DNA of 64,000 nt. It comes from Corbicula japonica (taxonomy: Eukaryota; Mollusca; Bivalvia; Venerida; Cyrenidae). Both the position numbers and the translations under genes were made by a program. A model generated the notes under the pieces. It made no database searches and had not been told where the DNA came from. It worked only from the letters and a program-made list of their open reading frames with translations. Position 1 is the first letter of the stretch, and every line of letters starts with the position of its first letter. This document shows positions 1 to 13,020 of this stretch, piece by piece. Location of the stretch: positions 62,001-126,000 of the forward strand of contig JAZAYU010000700.1 in the NCBI GenBank assembly GCA_038501625.1, written 5' to 3'.

Positions 1-2467
1 ATCATAATTCGATTAAAATTATGTTTACAACTTCACGAGAGATTTAGGATTCCGAAACAAGCTCTTGGCGTTCGATGTTTTTTAAACATTTTAAAATGTT
101 TTTTATAAAGAATTCTCTTGTTTAATTCGCTTCGTCACATCAAATAGTACGAAATGAGAAATCAATGTTTGTCACCCGTTTTACCATATGCAAAATAAAG
201 ATACATTAGTAACATTCATTTGTGCAAAGTTTCATTGAACGGTATTTTACCGTTTTTGAGATTTTGAAATGTTTTTATCGATGAACGTGTAAGAAATATT
301 GTAGCGGAACCTTATGGTTCTTTTATCGATGTTTGTACATATCAACGCTTATTTTAAAAAAGAAAATTCAACTTTAGAAATCATAATAATTATGTAAGTC
401 ATCCGGCGTGTGAGAAAAGATTAGCGCAAAATTGCGCCTTTTTAATTTTGTTGATTGTTGAAAGTATTAATTTGCTAGTAATGAATTCCACAATGTTAAA
501 TGAAAGTTAAATGTTTCAATACTTCTTAAACTTTGTAATTTTTATTTTAGTTTTATTAATGCAAATGGCATTTATTAGCCTTGTCGATATTAACGGATTT
601 TTATATAACCATAAAAAATATAATTAGAATGTTTTATGGTAGTCAAATGAATCTTTCAAAGAAAGTTCATCTTATGAAAGTAGCGATTTGTCGTTCTTTC
701 AGTTGACATGTAGGAACCGCGGCAAAACACTGAACAAAAGGGGCTTCTGTTTAGCATCAAGACATATAAATCGGCAAGCATGTTTTTAACATTAAGAATT
801 AAGTTTCTGAATTTCGTTAAGACAAGTAATTGGCAGTGCATCTTAATTAAGTTTTGGCGCAAGTTGCCCTTTTATCAGCAGCAGTGCGCGCTTGATTCTC
901 GCAATAGCTGATCGCTTTTCTTTCCCACCTACCCTCCCTTGTTATAGTTGTTATAATAATTATAAATACATTTTCTTGTGAAGCCAAAGATAAACTTTAC
1001 AAAAACAAATTAGTGTATCATATGATATTATATGATATGGTTTTGTGATTCTCTATCCGCTCATTAATATATATAGGACAGTGTAATTCTGGCGCGCTTA
1101 CATGCACTTTTGAATTTAGATAAATGTTTTGTATTCGTCTTTACCGTGGTATCATTTAATTTCGCGGGTACGAAGAGTCGCGCTAAAGTTGCAAAGAATA
1201 TATAGGGAATAAATTCGCGCAGTTGTATATTGCTTTTCAGATACATATTAAATATTATATTTTGCTGGGGCTTAAATTAAATTCGCGCATTGACCCTAGC
1301 ACTTATTTTAACCTGTGCTGAATATAATGCTACCACCGTATATGAGCGCGCTTGTTTTAATAATTTTAAGTATTGGAACATAGTTATGAATAAAGCTCAT
1401 AATCCCCACCCCCATTTGTCTTGTTTGTTTGTTTAAGGGGTTTCAAAATGTCAACTGGAAGAACGACAAACCATTAAAGGCGAATGATTTTATTCACATT
1501 AAACAAAAATCAAATCAAAAACGCTTAGGAGTTTTAAAACATTTAAATTTAAATTTAAGAATCTGGAATTCATAACTTGCAAAAAAATGCGATCAACAAT
1601 AATTTTGATTTATCCCCCGTCCGATCAATAGTTTTATTTTAATTATAAGCGCTTAAATTTAAAATTTATAAATACACTTCAAAAAGGATCATCATAATTG
1701 AATGACTTTATAGAAAAGTGCGGGCTTAAATACTTTTAGATCTAATAAGATCGTACGTTTAATACGCTATATGACTTGCTTATAAAACAAAATTTTTAAG
1801 AAACATTCAAAAGATTATCACTACGTAATTTTAAAAATAAATATCACTTTTTAATGGACCTTAAATGATTTTGAGGACTATATATGACTGACTCAATACT
1901 TTTACATGTAACAACATTAAGTTGGAATTTCTGAACGTCGCAGAAGAAAAATGTTATTTTTAGTGACGTACTGTTTATTTTTAACGAAATATTACAGAAA
2001 ATCTAGACCGATGACCTATCATTTTTATTCTTTAATTCGATTACATATACGTCCAACAAATTTTGTGAAAGAATGAAAAACTTCTACCACACCGTTTTCG
2101 AGAAAAATTAGCTTACGTTAAGATTGCGCTCCAATCTTTTAGCGTAAAATGTCGACTTTTTAATGTTTGACGTCGTTTTAAATGTCCGTGAAATAAACCT
2201 TTATTTGAATTTTATAACTAAAACGTAGGCAAACAGTTTCTCTATCGGAAACACTTTTTGCAAAAAAATTTAACGCCATTGTTTGCAAAGTTATTCACGT
2301 TACAGGGAAACCCTTGCGTTAAAAGACAGCTACCGCCAGGTGGCGCGTCTGATTCGAAAGCGCGCGACGTCATTACCAAATTTTGGTAACCAGGCAACGG
2401 GAATATGATCTATCTATCTATCTATCTATAAATACTGCATGACACTATTGTTTAGCATTTTATGCAG
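1..2467. other. AT-rich non-coding DNA upstream of the Toll-like receptor exon
   Basis: I see no convincing coding sequence here. The stretch is AT-rich with scattered short GCGCGC-like motifs. A short (TCTA)n microsatellite lies at about 2408-2429. The end of the stretch, about 2447-2467, is a pyrimidine-rich run ending in TATGCAG, a good splice acceptor, so at least the 3' part is probably an intron of the receptor gene. No signal-peptide exon was recognised. Confidence 0.5.
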
Positions 2468-4300
2468 GTGAAAAACTAGAAGTTCTCGATTTAAGTGGCT
2501 GTTTGGGTGTCGCTTTGACGGAAATAAACAAAGCGTTGCAAGGAATAAAATGCCAAACTTAAAAGGTCTTATTTTGAGACAGTTGTCACAACTTTCTACT
2601 CAACCTTCTGAGTTTAACAGAACTTTCTTCGAGCCTCTGCAAACGACAACGTTAGAACATTTGGATCTGAGTTATATAAATTCAGTGATGGACTCAAAGG
2701 GGTTTTCATCGGCATTCCCATACTTGAAACGTTTTGACTTTGAACACAGTGGCTTTCTAGCAGGGAATTTTATTGTTGCTTTAAATGACTATTCGAACGG
2801 TTCAACCTTCCAAAATCTGAGAATTATAAATGCCAATTACCCAACAATACCTGAAGCAGCCTTTTTTGGCAATTCAGAAAATTTAAAAGGGGAAGCAATG
2901 ACTCCAAAAAACTTCACCGAGATTCATGTAAGAGGATGCGGTAAAAGCAGCCAAGGATTTGTGTCTGATCTTTATGCAAAGAACTGGAATGGCTCAGTTT
3001 TAATTTTTATGAACTTCACAAATGCCAATATCCAATGGAATTTATTTAATTTATCAACATATGATGACGGCAGTATACCACTTGAAATACTTGACATAGG
3101 TGATAACGGCATTGAACGCATTCACTCGTTAAATGGCGATATTGCTACACACCTAAAATACTTAGATGTGTCCTCTAATAATCCTTACAAAATGAAAATA
3201 TTAGAGTTCGAAACAATATTGCGAAAAATAAGCAAATTGGTATCTTTTAATTGTTCAAGAAATGCATTGAAAATAATTCCACAAGGAATGTTTCGAAATG
3301 AAAATCAATTAAAAGTTGTTAATTTTTCTTTTAATGAAATCGAAGTAATAGATTTTGATTTTACGTTCTTAAATGATCTAGAGGTTTTAGATCTTAGACA
3401 CAATAACATTCACTTCCTTCCTGAATCGAGTTTGAACATGCTTAGTGTATTTCTACAATGGAAATACAATGACAGTTTATCAATATTTATAAACCACAAT
3501 CCCATAAATTGTGCATGCAGTACCAAATACTTCATCATATGGTTATTAAAAGAGCGAAAACGTTTTCTTACGAGCATAAACTGATGTGCTTTTTAAACGG
3601 AAATAGCGAGAAACAAGAAACTATTGATGAATTTGTTATACCGGAAATAGATTTTCTATGTGCGTGGCCAAAAATAATTGCTGCTATTTGCTCAGTAATG
3701 TGCATTGTTTTTGTACTGGTTATCGCAGCAACAATATTCTTCTGCAGAAGGTACAGAGCACAGCAGAAAAAGAAAAAGTTTATGAATATTGTGAGAATGC
3801 ACAAATTAAACCAAAACAGAGACAAGTTTCCTGTGTTTTTATCGTACTGTAGTTCAGATGCAGATATAGTTGAAGCCCATATTTTGACGGTGTTAGATAA
3901 AAGACTTCAAGAACTACTGGAAACGAACAAACAGTGTATATCAACCGGAGATAGGAGCTTTACTCCCGGGTTTCACGTTGCAGAAGAAATAACAACATGT
4001 GTGGAATCGACCGATGTAATGGTTGCTTGTGTTTCGAGATACTTTTGTAACAGCCCATTCTGTAAAGACGAACTAGTGGCTGCACATCATGCAAATAAAC
4101 CGATCATTCTACTGTTTTTAGAAGAAGTGGATACAAAAAGTTTACCGAAGTTCATTCAAACACACTTTAAATTTATTACTAGAGCAAAGATTTGTCTTAG
4201 TGACACAGGGATTCCAATCTTCACCCCAGATGTTGACTCTCTGTGCAGAGCTATCATAATGTTAACGAAGACATCATTGAAAAACAATCCCGGCCCGTGA
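2468..4300 (+). CDS. Toll-like receptor, 3' exon (LRR ectodomain, transmembrane segment, TIR), with two frameshifts
   Basis: Single-pass innate immune receptor: extracellular leucine-rich repeats sense ligand and the cytoplasmic TIR domain recruits adaptors such as MyD88. Reading starts after a splice acceptor at 2466-2467 with EKLEVLDLSGC, so the 5' end (signal peptide, first repeats) lies elsewhere. Repeats continue in the frame from 2550 (for example LEHLDLSYI, LEILDIGDNGIERI, LKYLDVSSNN, LEVLDLRHNNIHFLP). A C-terminal cap with NPINCACSTKYFIIWLL follows near 3500. After a frame change near 3563-3566 the cap continues to FLCAWP. A hydrophobic helix follows (about 3667-3745), then basic RRYR, then the TIR domain from about 3829: box 1 FPVFLSYCSSD and box 2 GDRSFTPG, which keeps the proline of the BB loop. 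The stop is at 4298-4300. Both frame changes fit one missing base in a homopolymer (A run at 2547-2550, T run at 3563-3566). This suggests sequence error at least as strongly as a pseudogene. Confidence 0.88.
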
Positions 4301-4640
4301 GCTCCGAAAAATGACCTTCAAACTACAACTTGTATGGTCGTGTGTTCGAGCGATGTGTCGAATAGCTACTTTATGCTTTGAAACTAAATGGGATTGTACT
4401 TTTACAATTCTAGATTATTTGACAATGTTAAAAGAATCGTCTGTTCCGGCTGTTGACATTCAAATGTGCATCAAGATTAATTTTAATATCACGATAAATC
4501 TCTTTGTAAATCATCATTAACATAATTGTGTATTTGTAATTATGTTTTTTATAGTTCCACACATTTGATTTGTCGTGTCCTTCACCTTCCTCCATTTTTA
4601 AAGCTGTTCTACGCTTAACACTCATTAATAGAGTCACGCA
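4301..4640 (+). other. probable 3' untranslated region of the Toll-like receptor
   Basis: This follows the TGA at 4300 directly. It is AT-rich with no long open frame of protein-like composition. No clear AATAAA could be fixed, so the transcript end is unknown. Confidence 0.35.
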
Positions 4641-5110
4641 GACCTATGTTCCTTGAAAACTGCTATAGTCTTCCCCGTACAACATCCTACGATCTTTCCT
4701 TAAGTCGACCCATTCGTACAGTCAATCACGTCTTTGCTCTTTCCTTTAGTCAAGCCAGTGCTACGTTCAATTCTACAGTCGAGCTAGTAATACTTCCTAC
4801 GTTCATCCTTATAGTCTACACAGTCCTACGGCCATTTCTACTGTCAACACAGTCATTTCGTTTATTTGTAAAGTCCTGAATTCTACAGTCGAGCCTTAAT
4901 TCGAGCCAGCCCTAGCTCCTTTGTTAATTTCTTCAGCCCGTCGTCCGATGGTATTTCATACAGTCGACCCAGTCTTTTTCCAGCGTTGAACACTAGGTTT
5001 TATGTCAAAGGTTCATACCTAAAGTCGACCCAGTCCTAGGCCCTATGTTTATTCTTGTATTCAACTCAGTCCTACGTTTTTCAACAGTTGACCCAGTTCT
5101 ACATACATTC
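4640..5110. repeat. degenerate minisatellite with an AGTCGACCCAGTCCTAC-like unit
   Basis: The phrase CAGTCGACCCAGTCCTACG recurs in decayed form about a dozen times, with units of very roughly 30-35 bp separated by pyrimidine-rich filler. Period and copy number are eyeballed. No coding function is seen. Confidence 0.5.
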
Positions 5111-5559
5111 CAATAATAGGAAGGATTCACAGCTACGTCATCAATTTCTGTTATCAATACCACATGATACACATTTCTAGGAAGGTGGTAAAATACAGTG
5201 ATTCCTTGTGATAAGATTTTTGCTGTAAATTTAACAGAAAATGATAAACCTTTAGTTAAGTTTCACTCATCTGTCATACCTGAGCATTCAAATGTTTAAC
5301 TAAAACTTTGATTACAGTGTCAAGGTTTAAAGTTGTCAGGAGATGACAAGCATTAATTGAAAAGATTCATAGAAATTCTTATAGTATTTTCATATCAAAC
5401 AGTTTATGCAAGCATTATATAATCTTCAGCGGGAGGTGGTCAGAAACAGACGTTTCAATATCTTTATGATGTATTATGGCTGATCTTGACTGTATATTTA
5501 TGTTTATAAGGCTGGTTATGTATGTAGGTATTAATACCAGTAATTAAATTAATATACAA

Positions 5560-5860
5560 AAGGACGATTTAAGTTTCAAGTTTATTGGCAATACTCGGCA
5601 AATCATGCCTTTGACCATTTACATTATTACATATGGCAAAGACACAAGCATAATTACAAGCATAAAGCATAATTACAAAACAACAACACACAATCACATA
5701 CAGAATACATACACAATACACACAACATGTTTTACGAAACAGTCAACAATGCAAGGGTATCATTACAGATACGATTAGCATCCCTAATAAATTTACATAT
5801 TTTAAGAAAAGTACACTTATTTTTTGAAGACATCAGATATTTAAATTTGTTTAGTTAAGG
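5560..5860 (-). repeat. possible 3' tail of a non-LTR retrotransposon
   Basis: On the minus strand the stretch ends in TGCCAATAAACTTGAAACTT, preceded by a GT/AT-rich run. Short CTTGAAA-type tails after an open-frame end are typical of some invertebrate LINEs. No reverse transcriptase is present, so this would be a heavily 5'-truncated copy. Confidence 0.35.
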
Positions 5861-5961
5861 CCACGTTAATTTCTGTTAGCGCACTTTTCACTAAAATTAC
5901 AACCGCGAAAATTAAAATTACGACAAAATCGCGAAAATTTTCGATCGCGAAAATAACCCAT

Positions 5962-6170
5962 TATACGGTACTACAAACAATTAACGAAAAAGGGAACCTT
6001 TGGGGAACCGCCTTGAATCGGTAAGTGGCAAAACAATTTGCCCTTGGGGGTTTAGACCATGTTCTAGGTTGCACCAAGCTCACACTTGCTCCAATAGGTT
6101 CTCGTATGAAGAGACAATTACAAGTTCTCTTCGTGAAAAAACTCCAAGCCACCCATCAACTCAACAATGA
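5962..6170 (-). mobile_element. short interspersed repeat, family 1, copy A
   Basis: The reverse complement matches the copy at 21885-22255 over about 200 bases. Shared blocks include the GATGGGTGG start, ACGAGAACCT, GGAGCAAGTGTGAG, TGGTGCA, the TTTAAACCCCCA-like block, GTTTTGCCACT and CCAAAGGTTC. The TGGTTTAAACCCCC block loosely resembles a pol III B box, so a SINE is likely, but no clear A box was fixed. This is the minus-strand copy of three in the window. Confidence 0.6.
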
Positions 6171-7317
6171 ACATCGTATTCAAAAACACACAAAGATGTC
6201 ATCAGAAGAAGCTAACATCATTTTAAAGCGAAAAGGCAGGTACACTTGATACAATGTTTGATATGTGTTATCTGTATTAACAAAGTTACACCTGTTTTGA
6301 GTTATACCACTGTAATAATATTTTTTACCTGAAACTTCATTTTGCTTATAACTGGAATATCTTATCTGAACAAAGAAAGCTATATTTGACAACAAGAATG
6401 ATAACTAAATGAACTGAAATATAAGTTTTTTTTTTAACTTATTCTGTTTCCATTTAAACATGATAACTAAATGGGGCTTGTAATTGTCCAAGTTTGCTGT
6501 CATGAAGCATGGTAGTTATTATGCAAAACAAATTGCCAATGGGGATTTAAACCAGGAAATCATATGAAAGGGGAATATCATAAAATAATATAACAAGAGT
6601 TTTCATGCTTGTTGTCGGAGAAGGCTTTTTTCATGCAGATGATAGATTCTAAGAATGAAGTTAATAGGTCAAGTACTTAGAAAGTTATAGCAACATTTAG
6701 TTTTACATTAAAGTTGGGGGACTACCAGACAACACGGCCGCCAACGCAGCTGCCGCCGCCGGACAATGGAATCCATACGTGTCTACCTGCTACTGCATGC
6801 GACACAATAATAAGCACTGTCATACACTGAATTTGACATTAAAAAAAGGAGAAAAAAAACTGCATTAAGAAAGCGAGCATAGATATTATAAGGCGGAAAT
6901 TCTAGATAAAAAAAACAATTGTATTCTATCAGCGTGTCCCTGGAAACTGTTTTTTTCTGCCACACCCTGGACCAGTGACAAATCTTAATTGTTGAACATA
7001 TACTGTAGCTTTAAGAATATATTTTCAGCTTCATGATCGTTGATTCCTAACACTCTTTTACACAAAAATAGTGTTTAACCAACTTATTAATTTTTTGTTC
7101 TTCCAAGTCAATTATTAATTTGTTTGCAACATGGTAAGATTTATCACTCGATTGAATACCATATCCATTACAAAATGATATTTTAATGGTCTAAGTAAAA
7201 ATGCTATTGAAAATCAATCGTATCAACTCGGCGATCTCCGGCAAGCTTCGGATATACACGTAGAATCACCGAAGCGTGAACCGAGTGATATGACCGGGTA
7301 CCGCTACTACTAGAGTG
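6171..7317. other. non-coding stretch, nothing recognised
   Basis: AT-rich sequence with a small GC-rich patch near 6735-6765. No gene or clear repeat structure was seen. Confidence 0.4.
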
Positions 7318-7990
7318 CGAAAAGAAGATCTTTTCGCGAAAAGAAAAAATAACTGCGAAAAGAAGGAATATCTTTTTTATTTATTGACCGATTTTTAAAA
7401 TTTCTTTTTTAAATGAAAGATCAGGAAAACATACAAAAGTAAACATAAATTCATCATATTTCAGTAAGATTCATGCCGGGCGATGGTAAATTATTAAACG
7501 CGGTCGCTAATTTAATCGCCCGAAAAGAAGAAATACATGCGAAAAGAATATCTTTTTTTTTATTTATTTACTGATTAAACAAAAATCTTTTTTAAATGAA
7601 AGAATAGGAAAAATACATAGGTTAACATTAATTCATCATATTTCTGTAAGATTCATGGCGGCGATGGTAAATTATTGAACGCTGTCGCTAATTTGACCGC
7701 CCGAAAAGAAGAAATACGTGCGAAAAGAAGGAATATCTTTTTTATTTGTTGACCGATTTTAAAAATTTCCCTTTTAAATGAAAGATAATGAAAAAACAAC
7801 ATAAGTACACATTTATACATATATTTTAGTAAGATTTATGCCGGGCAATGATAATTCATTAAACGCGGTCGCTAATTTGACCGCCTGAAAAGAAGAAATA
7901 TATACGAAAAGAAGACCTATCTTTTTTATTTGTTGACCGATTCTGAAAGTTTCTTTTTTTAAATAAAAGATCAGGAAAAATACGCTCATT
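7318..7990. repeat. tandem satellite, about 183-bp unit, nearly 4 copies
   Basis: Each unit holds CGAAAAGAAG, a T-rich block ending TTGACCGATTTT, AAATGAAAGAT, then AAGATTCATGCCGGGCGATG and CGCGGTCGCTAATTTGACCGCC. The GATTCATG anchors at about 7468, 7650 and 7833 give periods of 182 and 183. The last unit is truncated and more diverged. No open frame is conserved between units. Confidence 0.8.
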
Positions 7991-8443
7991 AATATTTCTC
8001 TTTTGTATTATTAATTAAGATTTCTGTTCAGAAATGAGGAATTTTATTATTTTTACAAACCGTTCTTTCTGCAATTCATTAACCAGATCATACGGCAATT
8101 CGTCATATGCCACACTTATCATATTTACAGTATTTACTCCTGCGGTTCAAGCGCTACTTGCATAGAAGTGTTAAGCATATGGCACGTGCCGGTCATCCGC
8201 TAATTATATAATCAGATTTCTAATATTTTCATTTGTTTGGTAGTATCCATACGCTCAATAAGATGATTTCAAGAACTGAAATAAATAAAATGAATACTAT
8301 AATTTTCGTTCAGTTCTGATCAACAGCAATTACAAAATTAATATAGTAAAGTATAACATACTGTTAGTTTAACTGATTACATAAATCATTCTAATTGCTA
8401 CTTTAGTATACGCATATATATTGTTAGCATGCTAATAATCAAA

Positions 8444-8511
8444 ATGAGGAGAAGAAGTCCGCTTGTTCCGTATGCTGGAACAATTGCAGAACGGATTGCA
8501 TTCTTTGCGAG
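8444..8511 (+). CDS. candidate short 5' coding exon ending at a consensus splice donor
   Basis: An ATG at 8444 opens a frame reading MRRRSPLVPYAGTIAERIA and runs to G|GTAAGT at 8511/8512, a perfect donor consensus. No partner exon was identified downstream, no homology was recognised, and 22 codons is too short to judge by composition. It could equally be chance. Confidence 0.18.
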
Positions 8512-9799
8512 GTAAGTAAGTGATTGTTTGGTTTAATGTTTAAGTGCATGCTTTTCCATATTGAATATATTTAAGAAAAAATATAAGCATTAAGAGCCGT
8601 CTACAGTCATCATTCCTAGTTCAAAGATATGTTTAATCAAAATCTCTCAATGGCAATATGTCGTCCAATGAAACGTTGCCCAAAACAATGTAATTAATGT
8701 TTCTTTATTTTGCATAGGTAAAATAGTTAAAACAGTAGGAAAAATAATTAGATCTAATACTTCCCTAAAATGCTCAAAGAACACAACAAATTGTTGTCAG
8801 AATCATTATACTCTTGTGGGGATTTAAAAATGTTTTGTGTTGTTTATTTTTTGTGTGAATTCATATAAATAGAATATATTTAAGGAAATTTTAGGTATAG
8901 CTATTTTTCTAATTTTTCTTAACATATGTTTGAATCAGAAAGTAAGTTTTCCTTGAATTTCTGAAAACCCTAACACTATTTTAACGAATTGGCACTAAAC
9001 ATTGTAGACCAACATATACTTATTTCAGGTTTGAGTTGCTTTGGTATATTGTTCATGAATTTCAGAGTTCTCATGCAAACGGGTTTTCTTTTGTTTTAGT
9101 ATGTACTTGGTAATTCGAACATGAATTAGACTAAATTAAGATTGCAAACATTTACTACATTCATAGCTAAATACATTTCTTTACTGTAATCTAGGTGGCA
9201 ATAAGTATTTCCCCCCAAATTCATTTTTGAAATTTTAGCTAGTTTTTGCCATTTGCAATGTTTGCGACCTCATAAAGTACATGAAAGATTTTACCATGAT
9301 GTTCGTTTTGAAAAAAAATTAACAATAAAGTGTTTTCAGTTTAAAGACAAACGAAGTGAAGTTCGCCTTCTTTTTAAAAATCATGGCCGGAACAAACAAA
9401 CAAACAAACAAAAAACAAACAAAGCCGGAAAAGAAAAGTCCGTTTATCTTTAAAATAAATTTATAACTTATATCAGTACACAGAATGCAATCAGTAGGTG
9501 CTGTTAATATTTTAAATCTTGAAACTCTATCATGACCTGTTCTACAAAAGTAAATGAACAAAAGAAATATAATTATTCCTGTCATTTCATGATATTGGGA
9601 CTAGAATTTACTGATCTGAATTCATACGAAAGTTCTTATGTCAAAACTATTCTCAGTTTAGTTTCGCAAATTGTTTTAGTTAAGATTTAGTTAGTATCTG
9701 TTTGGCAACTGATAATAAAATTTTTAAATAACAAGAAGCAGGGAAGGCCATTTGCTTACCATTCCTTCACTGTTTTGCATGACAATGCTATTAGTTTTC
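8512..9799. other. AT-rich non-coding stretch with a small (AAAC)n microsatellite
   Basis: Apart from the AAAC-rich run at about 9391-9422, nothing could be assigned. The short open frames overlapping this run look incidental. Confidence 0.4.
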
Positions 9800-10060
9800 A
9801 AAGTTTTATGTCTGTGCGCCTTTGCATGCAACGTGGTTCAGTTCATGGGTGGATTGGTGCTAATTCACCAAGACAAGTTGTACTTCTTTGTTCATTTGAG
9901 GATCTGTTTGTGCAAGTGTGTTGTTGGTTCACTCCTGTTCGGTTTTGTCGATTGTGTATTGTGTCTAATTGCAACCTTTTTTTTCTCTGTGTTGTTGACT
10001 GTGAGGAGGGGCTGTGTCTTCTGAATGTTGACTGATATGCTTTTTTTTTTACTGTTTTAG
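9800..10060 (+). mobile_element. short interspersed repeat, family 1, copy B
   Basis: This aligns with the copy at 21885-22255: TTTGCATGCAA, TTCATGGGTGGATTGG, TTCACCAAGACAAGTTGTACTT, GCAAGTGTG, then further on GAGGGGCTGTGTCTTCTGA and CTGATATGC before a T run. It is more diverged than the other copies and its middle is rearranged. The small cysteine-rich open frames across it are by-products. Confidence 0.55.
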
Positions 10061-10470
10061 GTTATCCAAACATTTTATAATTATTATGTTGTTTTTTTTT
10101 GTGTGTACCAGTCCAAGAGCGGACAGTTGGTATGGGCCATTATTTGAGTTCCTAGTTCCTGCTAACAAATTCGATTATGCAATATTTTCAATGTGTCATT
10201 TAATGGGTTCTTTTTTTTCGTTAATTGTTTGTTGTGTCTTATTTGAAAAATTGATATTCGAATAAACACATACACTCACCGGCATTTCTAATTACACACT
10301 TTTTATAGACGAAAATAACTATCAAAATATTTGACTTTTTCTAAAAAATGAAAAAAGTAATTGGATTAAGTTTTAACAGCGAATTATTATAGCACTGACA
10401 TTCTTAAACTAATTGCACAATAAAATAGTTCTGTGAAAGCATTTGTAGCGTAAATGACCGTCGCCGAATA

Positions 10471-10478
10471 TGACGTCA
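10471..10478. promoter_or_regulatory. CRE-type palindrome TGACGTCA overlapping an E-box
   Basis: A perfect TGACGTCA octamer runs straight into CACGTG, and a second half site (TTACGTCA) lies about 20 bases downstream. Such sites bind CREB/ATF-type bZIP factors. No gene start is evident nearby, so any role is speculative. Confidence 0.2.
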
Positions 10479-10764
10479 CGTGCATTGCGTTACGTCATTT
10501 TCGTACACTCAACATGGTATTCAATCATCGTAATATCAACGCTATGCCGTAGTTATTCTAATTAAAACAATTTAAGGGCAGTAAAATGAAGGTAAAGAAT
10601 TGTAACTTACCTGTCTTACTGACGTGCCAGCTTGGAGCATTCCAACGGCACGCGCTCTCTCTACCAAAGTCATACGCGCCATTTTTTGTGAGTTTTTATA
10701 CCGTGTCGCGTAATTTTCACACGCGTGGTAATATTACCACGCGTGTGATTATTACGCGGGTGCC

Positions 10765-13020
10765 GTAATATTCACACGGTTGATATACTGCGTGAGAATC
10801 ACACTTGTGCATTCAGTTTTGTATCAAAATTCAATATATTGGTGTCAAATTAAAGCTTAAACATGTCCGCTTTTAATGGTATAAATGCCATTGATATTGC
10901 TAGTGCGTAGCTATTCTTTTATTTAGTTGAAAAACAGATAAAAATAAGAAAAATATATTATTTTCACACGGTTTATATGCGGCGTGAGAATCACACTAGG
11001 GCATTAAGTTTGTTGTTAAACATCGATTTGTTGGTGTCAAAACGAAGCTGTAACATGGCCGCTATCAACCACACATGTACTTTAAATATTGCAGGTGCGT
11101 AGCTATTTTTGTATTGTTAAAAACCTGTATATATTAGGAAAATATGTAATGCTGTTACAGTGAGATATAGTGTTATAACAGAAATGGTAGCAGTGGTAAC
11201 TATATTAAATTCAAATCATCTTTTCTTATTTTGAATAGGATTTAAACATATCTCGAGAATACAAGTGTATAGAAGAGGCCTATATTTGATGAGTAATAAC
11301 TTTATTTCTCTGGGCCGTACTATTCACACGGTTTACATACCGCGTGAGAATCAGACTAGTGCATTCAGTTTCGTATCAAACTTCGATATGTTGTAGTCAA
11401 ATTGCAGCTTAAACATGTCCGCTTTTTATTTTATAAGTGCTCATTATATTACAAGTGCGTAGCTAATTTATTTAGTTGAAAAACTGCCAAAAATAAGGAA
11501 ATATATTTTTTCACACGGTTTTAATACGGCGTGAGAATCACACTGTTGCATTTAGTTTGTTGTTAAACATCGATTTAAAGGTGTCAAAATGAAGCTTTAA
11601 CAAGCCCGCTATCAACCATATATGCACTTTTAACATTTCAGGTGCGTAGCTATTTCTAATTGGTTCAAAAACGACCTTAATAAGGAAAATACGAACGTCG
11701 GTTACAGATAGTTAAAGTGTTATTACAGAAATGGAAGCAATGATAACTATATTGAATTACAAGCATCATTTCTTATTATTTTTAATAGGATTTAAACATA
11801 TCTCGAGAATACAAGTGTGTAAAAGAAGCCTATACATTTGATGATTAATAACTTTATTTCTCTGGGCCGTAATTTTCACACGGTTATACCCCGTGAGAAT
11901 CACACTAGTGCATGCAGTTTCGTATCAAAATTCGACATGTTGATGTCAAATTGACTCTTAAACATGTCCGCTTTTTATTTTATCAGTGCTCATTATATTG
12001 CAAGTGCGTAGCTATTCTTTTATTTAGTTGAAAAACTGCCGAAAATAACGAAATATATTATTTTCACACTGTTTAATACGGCGTGAGAATCACACTGTTA
12101 CATTTAGTTTGTTGTCAAAATGAAGCTTCAACAATTCCGCTATCATCCATGCATGCGCTTTTGACATTGTAGGAGCGAAGCTTTTTCAATTTTGTTAAAA
12201 AAAACGGTCTTAATAAGGAAAATACGAACGTCGGTTACAGATAGTTGAAGTGTTATTACAGAAATGGTAGCAATGATAACTATAGTGAATTTCAGTCGCC
12301 TTTTATTATTTTTTAATAGGATTTAAACATATCTGGAACATACACGTATGTTGAATAAGTCTATTTATGATGAGAAATAACTTTATTTCTCTAGGCCGTA
12401 ATATTCACACGGTTTACATACCCCGTGAGAATCACACTAGTGCATGCAGTTTCGTATCAAAATTCGATATGTTGATGTCAAATTGAAGCTTAAACATGTC
12501 CGCTTTTTATTTTATTAGTGCTCATTATATTGCAAGTGCGTAGCTATTCTTTTCTATGAGTAAGAAATATTTCTCTATATTCGCACGGTTTACATATCGC
12601 GCGAGAATTACACAAGTACATTCAGTTTTGTACCAAACTTCGATATGTTGTTGTTTAACTGAAGCTTAAATATGCCCGCCTTTAATTATTAGTGCTATTT
12701 AAATTGCAAATGCGAAGCTATTCTTTTATTAAGTTAAAAAAAAAGTAAAAATAAGGAAAATATAGTATATCCATAAGGTTTCAATACGGCGTGATAATCA
12801 CACTGGTGCATTAAGTTTGTTGTTAAAAATCGATTTGTTGGTGTCAAAATGAAGCTTCAACATGCCCGCTATTTACCATACATGTACTTTTAACATTGCA
12901 GATGCGTAGCTATTTTTTATTGTTCAAAAACTGCCTAAATAAGGAAAGTACGTACATCGGTTATAGTGATTTATATAGTGTTATAACAGAATTGGTATCA
13001 ATGGTAGTTATATTGAATTT
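10765..13020. repeat. higher-order satellite with two alternating unit types, about 550-bp period
   Basis: All units share CACACGGTTT, then GCGTGAGAATCACACT, then GTGCATTcAGTTT. Type A (starts near 10767, 11311, 11870, 12400) continues with CGTATCAAAATTCGATATG and ends in AAGTGCGTAGCTATTC. Type B (near 10961, 11505, 12060, 12770) continues with GTTGTTAAACATCGATTTG and includes an ACAGAAATGGTAGCAATG segment and a GATTTAAACATATCT segment. A plus B repeats about every 550 bp. The end of this array is part of the inverted duplication and reappears at 63540-64000. Confidence 0.8.

Noticed and set aside
10765..13020. CRISPR array
   Set aside because: Units are long and variable with no short spacer pattern, and the genome is animal. 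It is a satellite.
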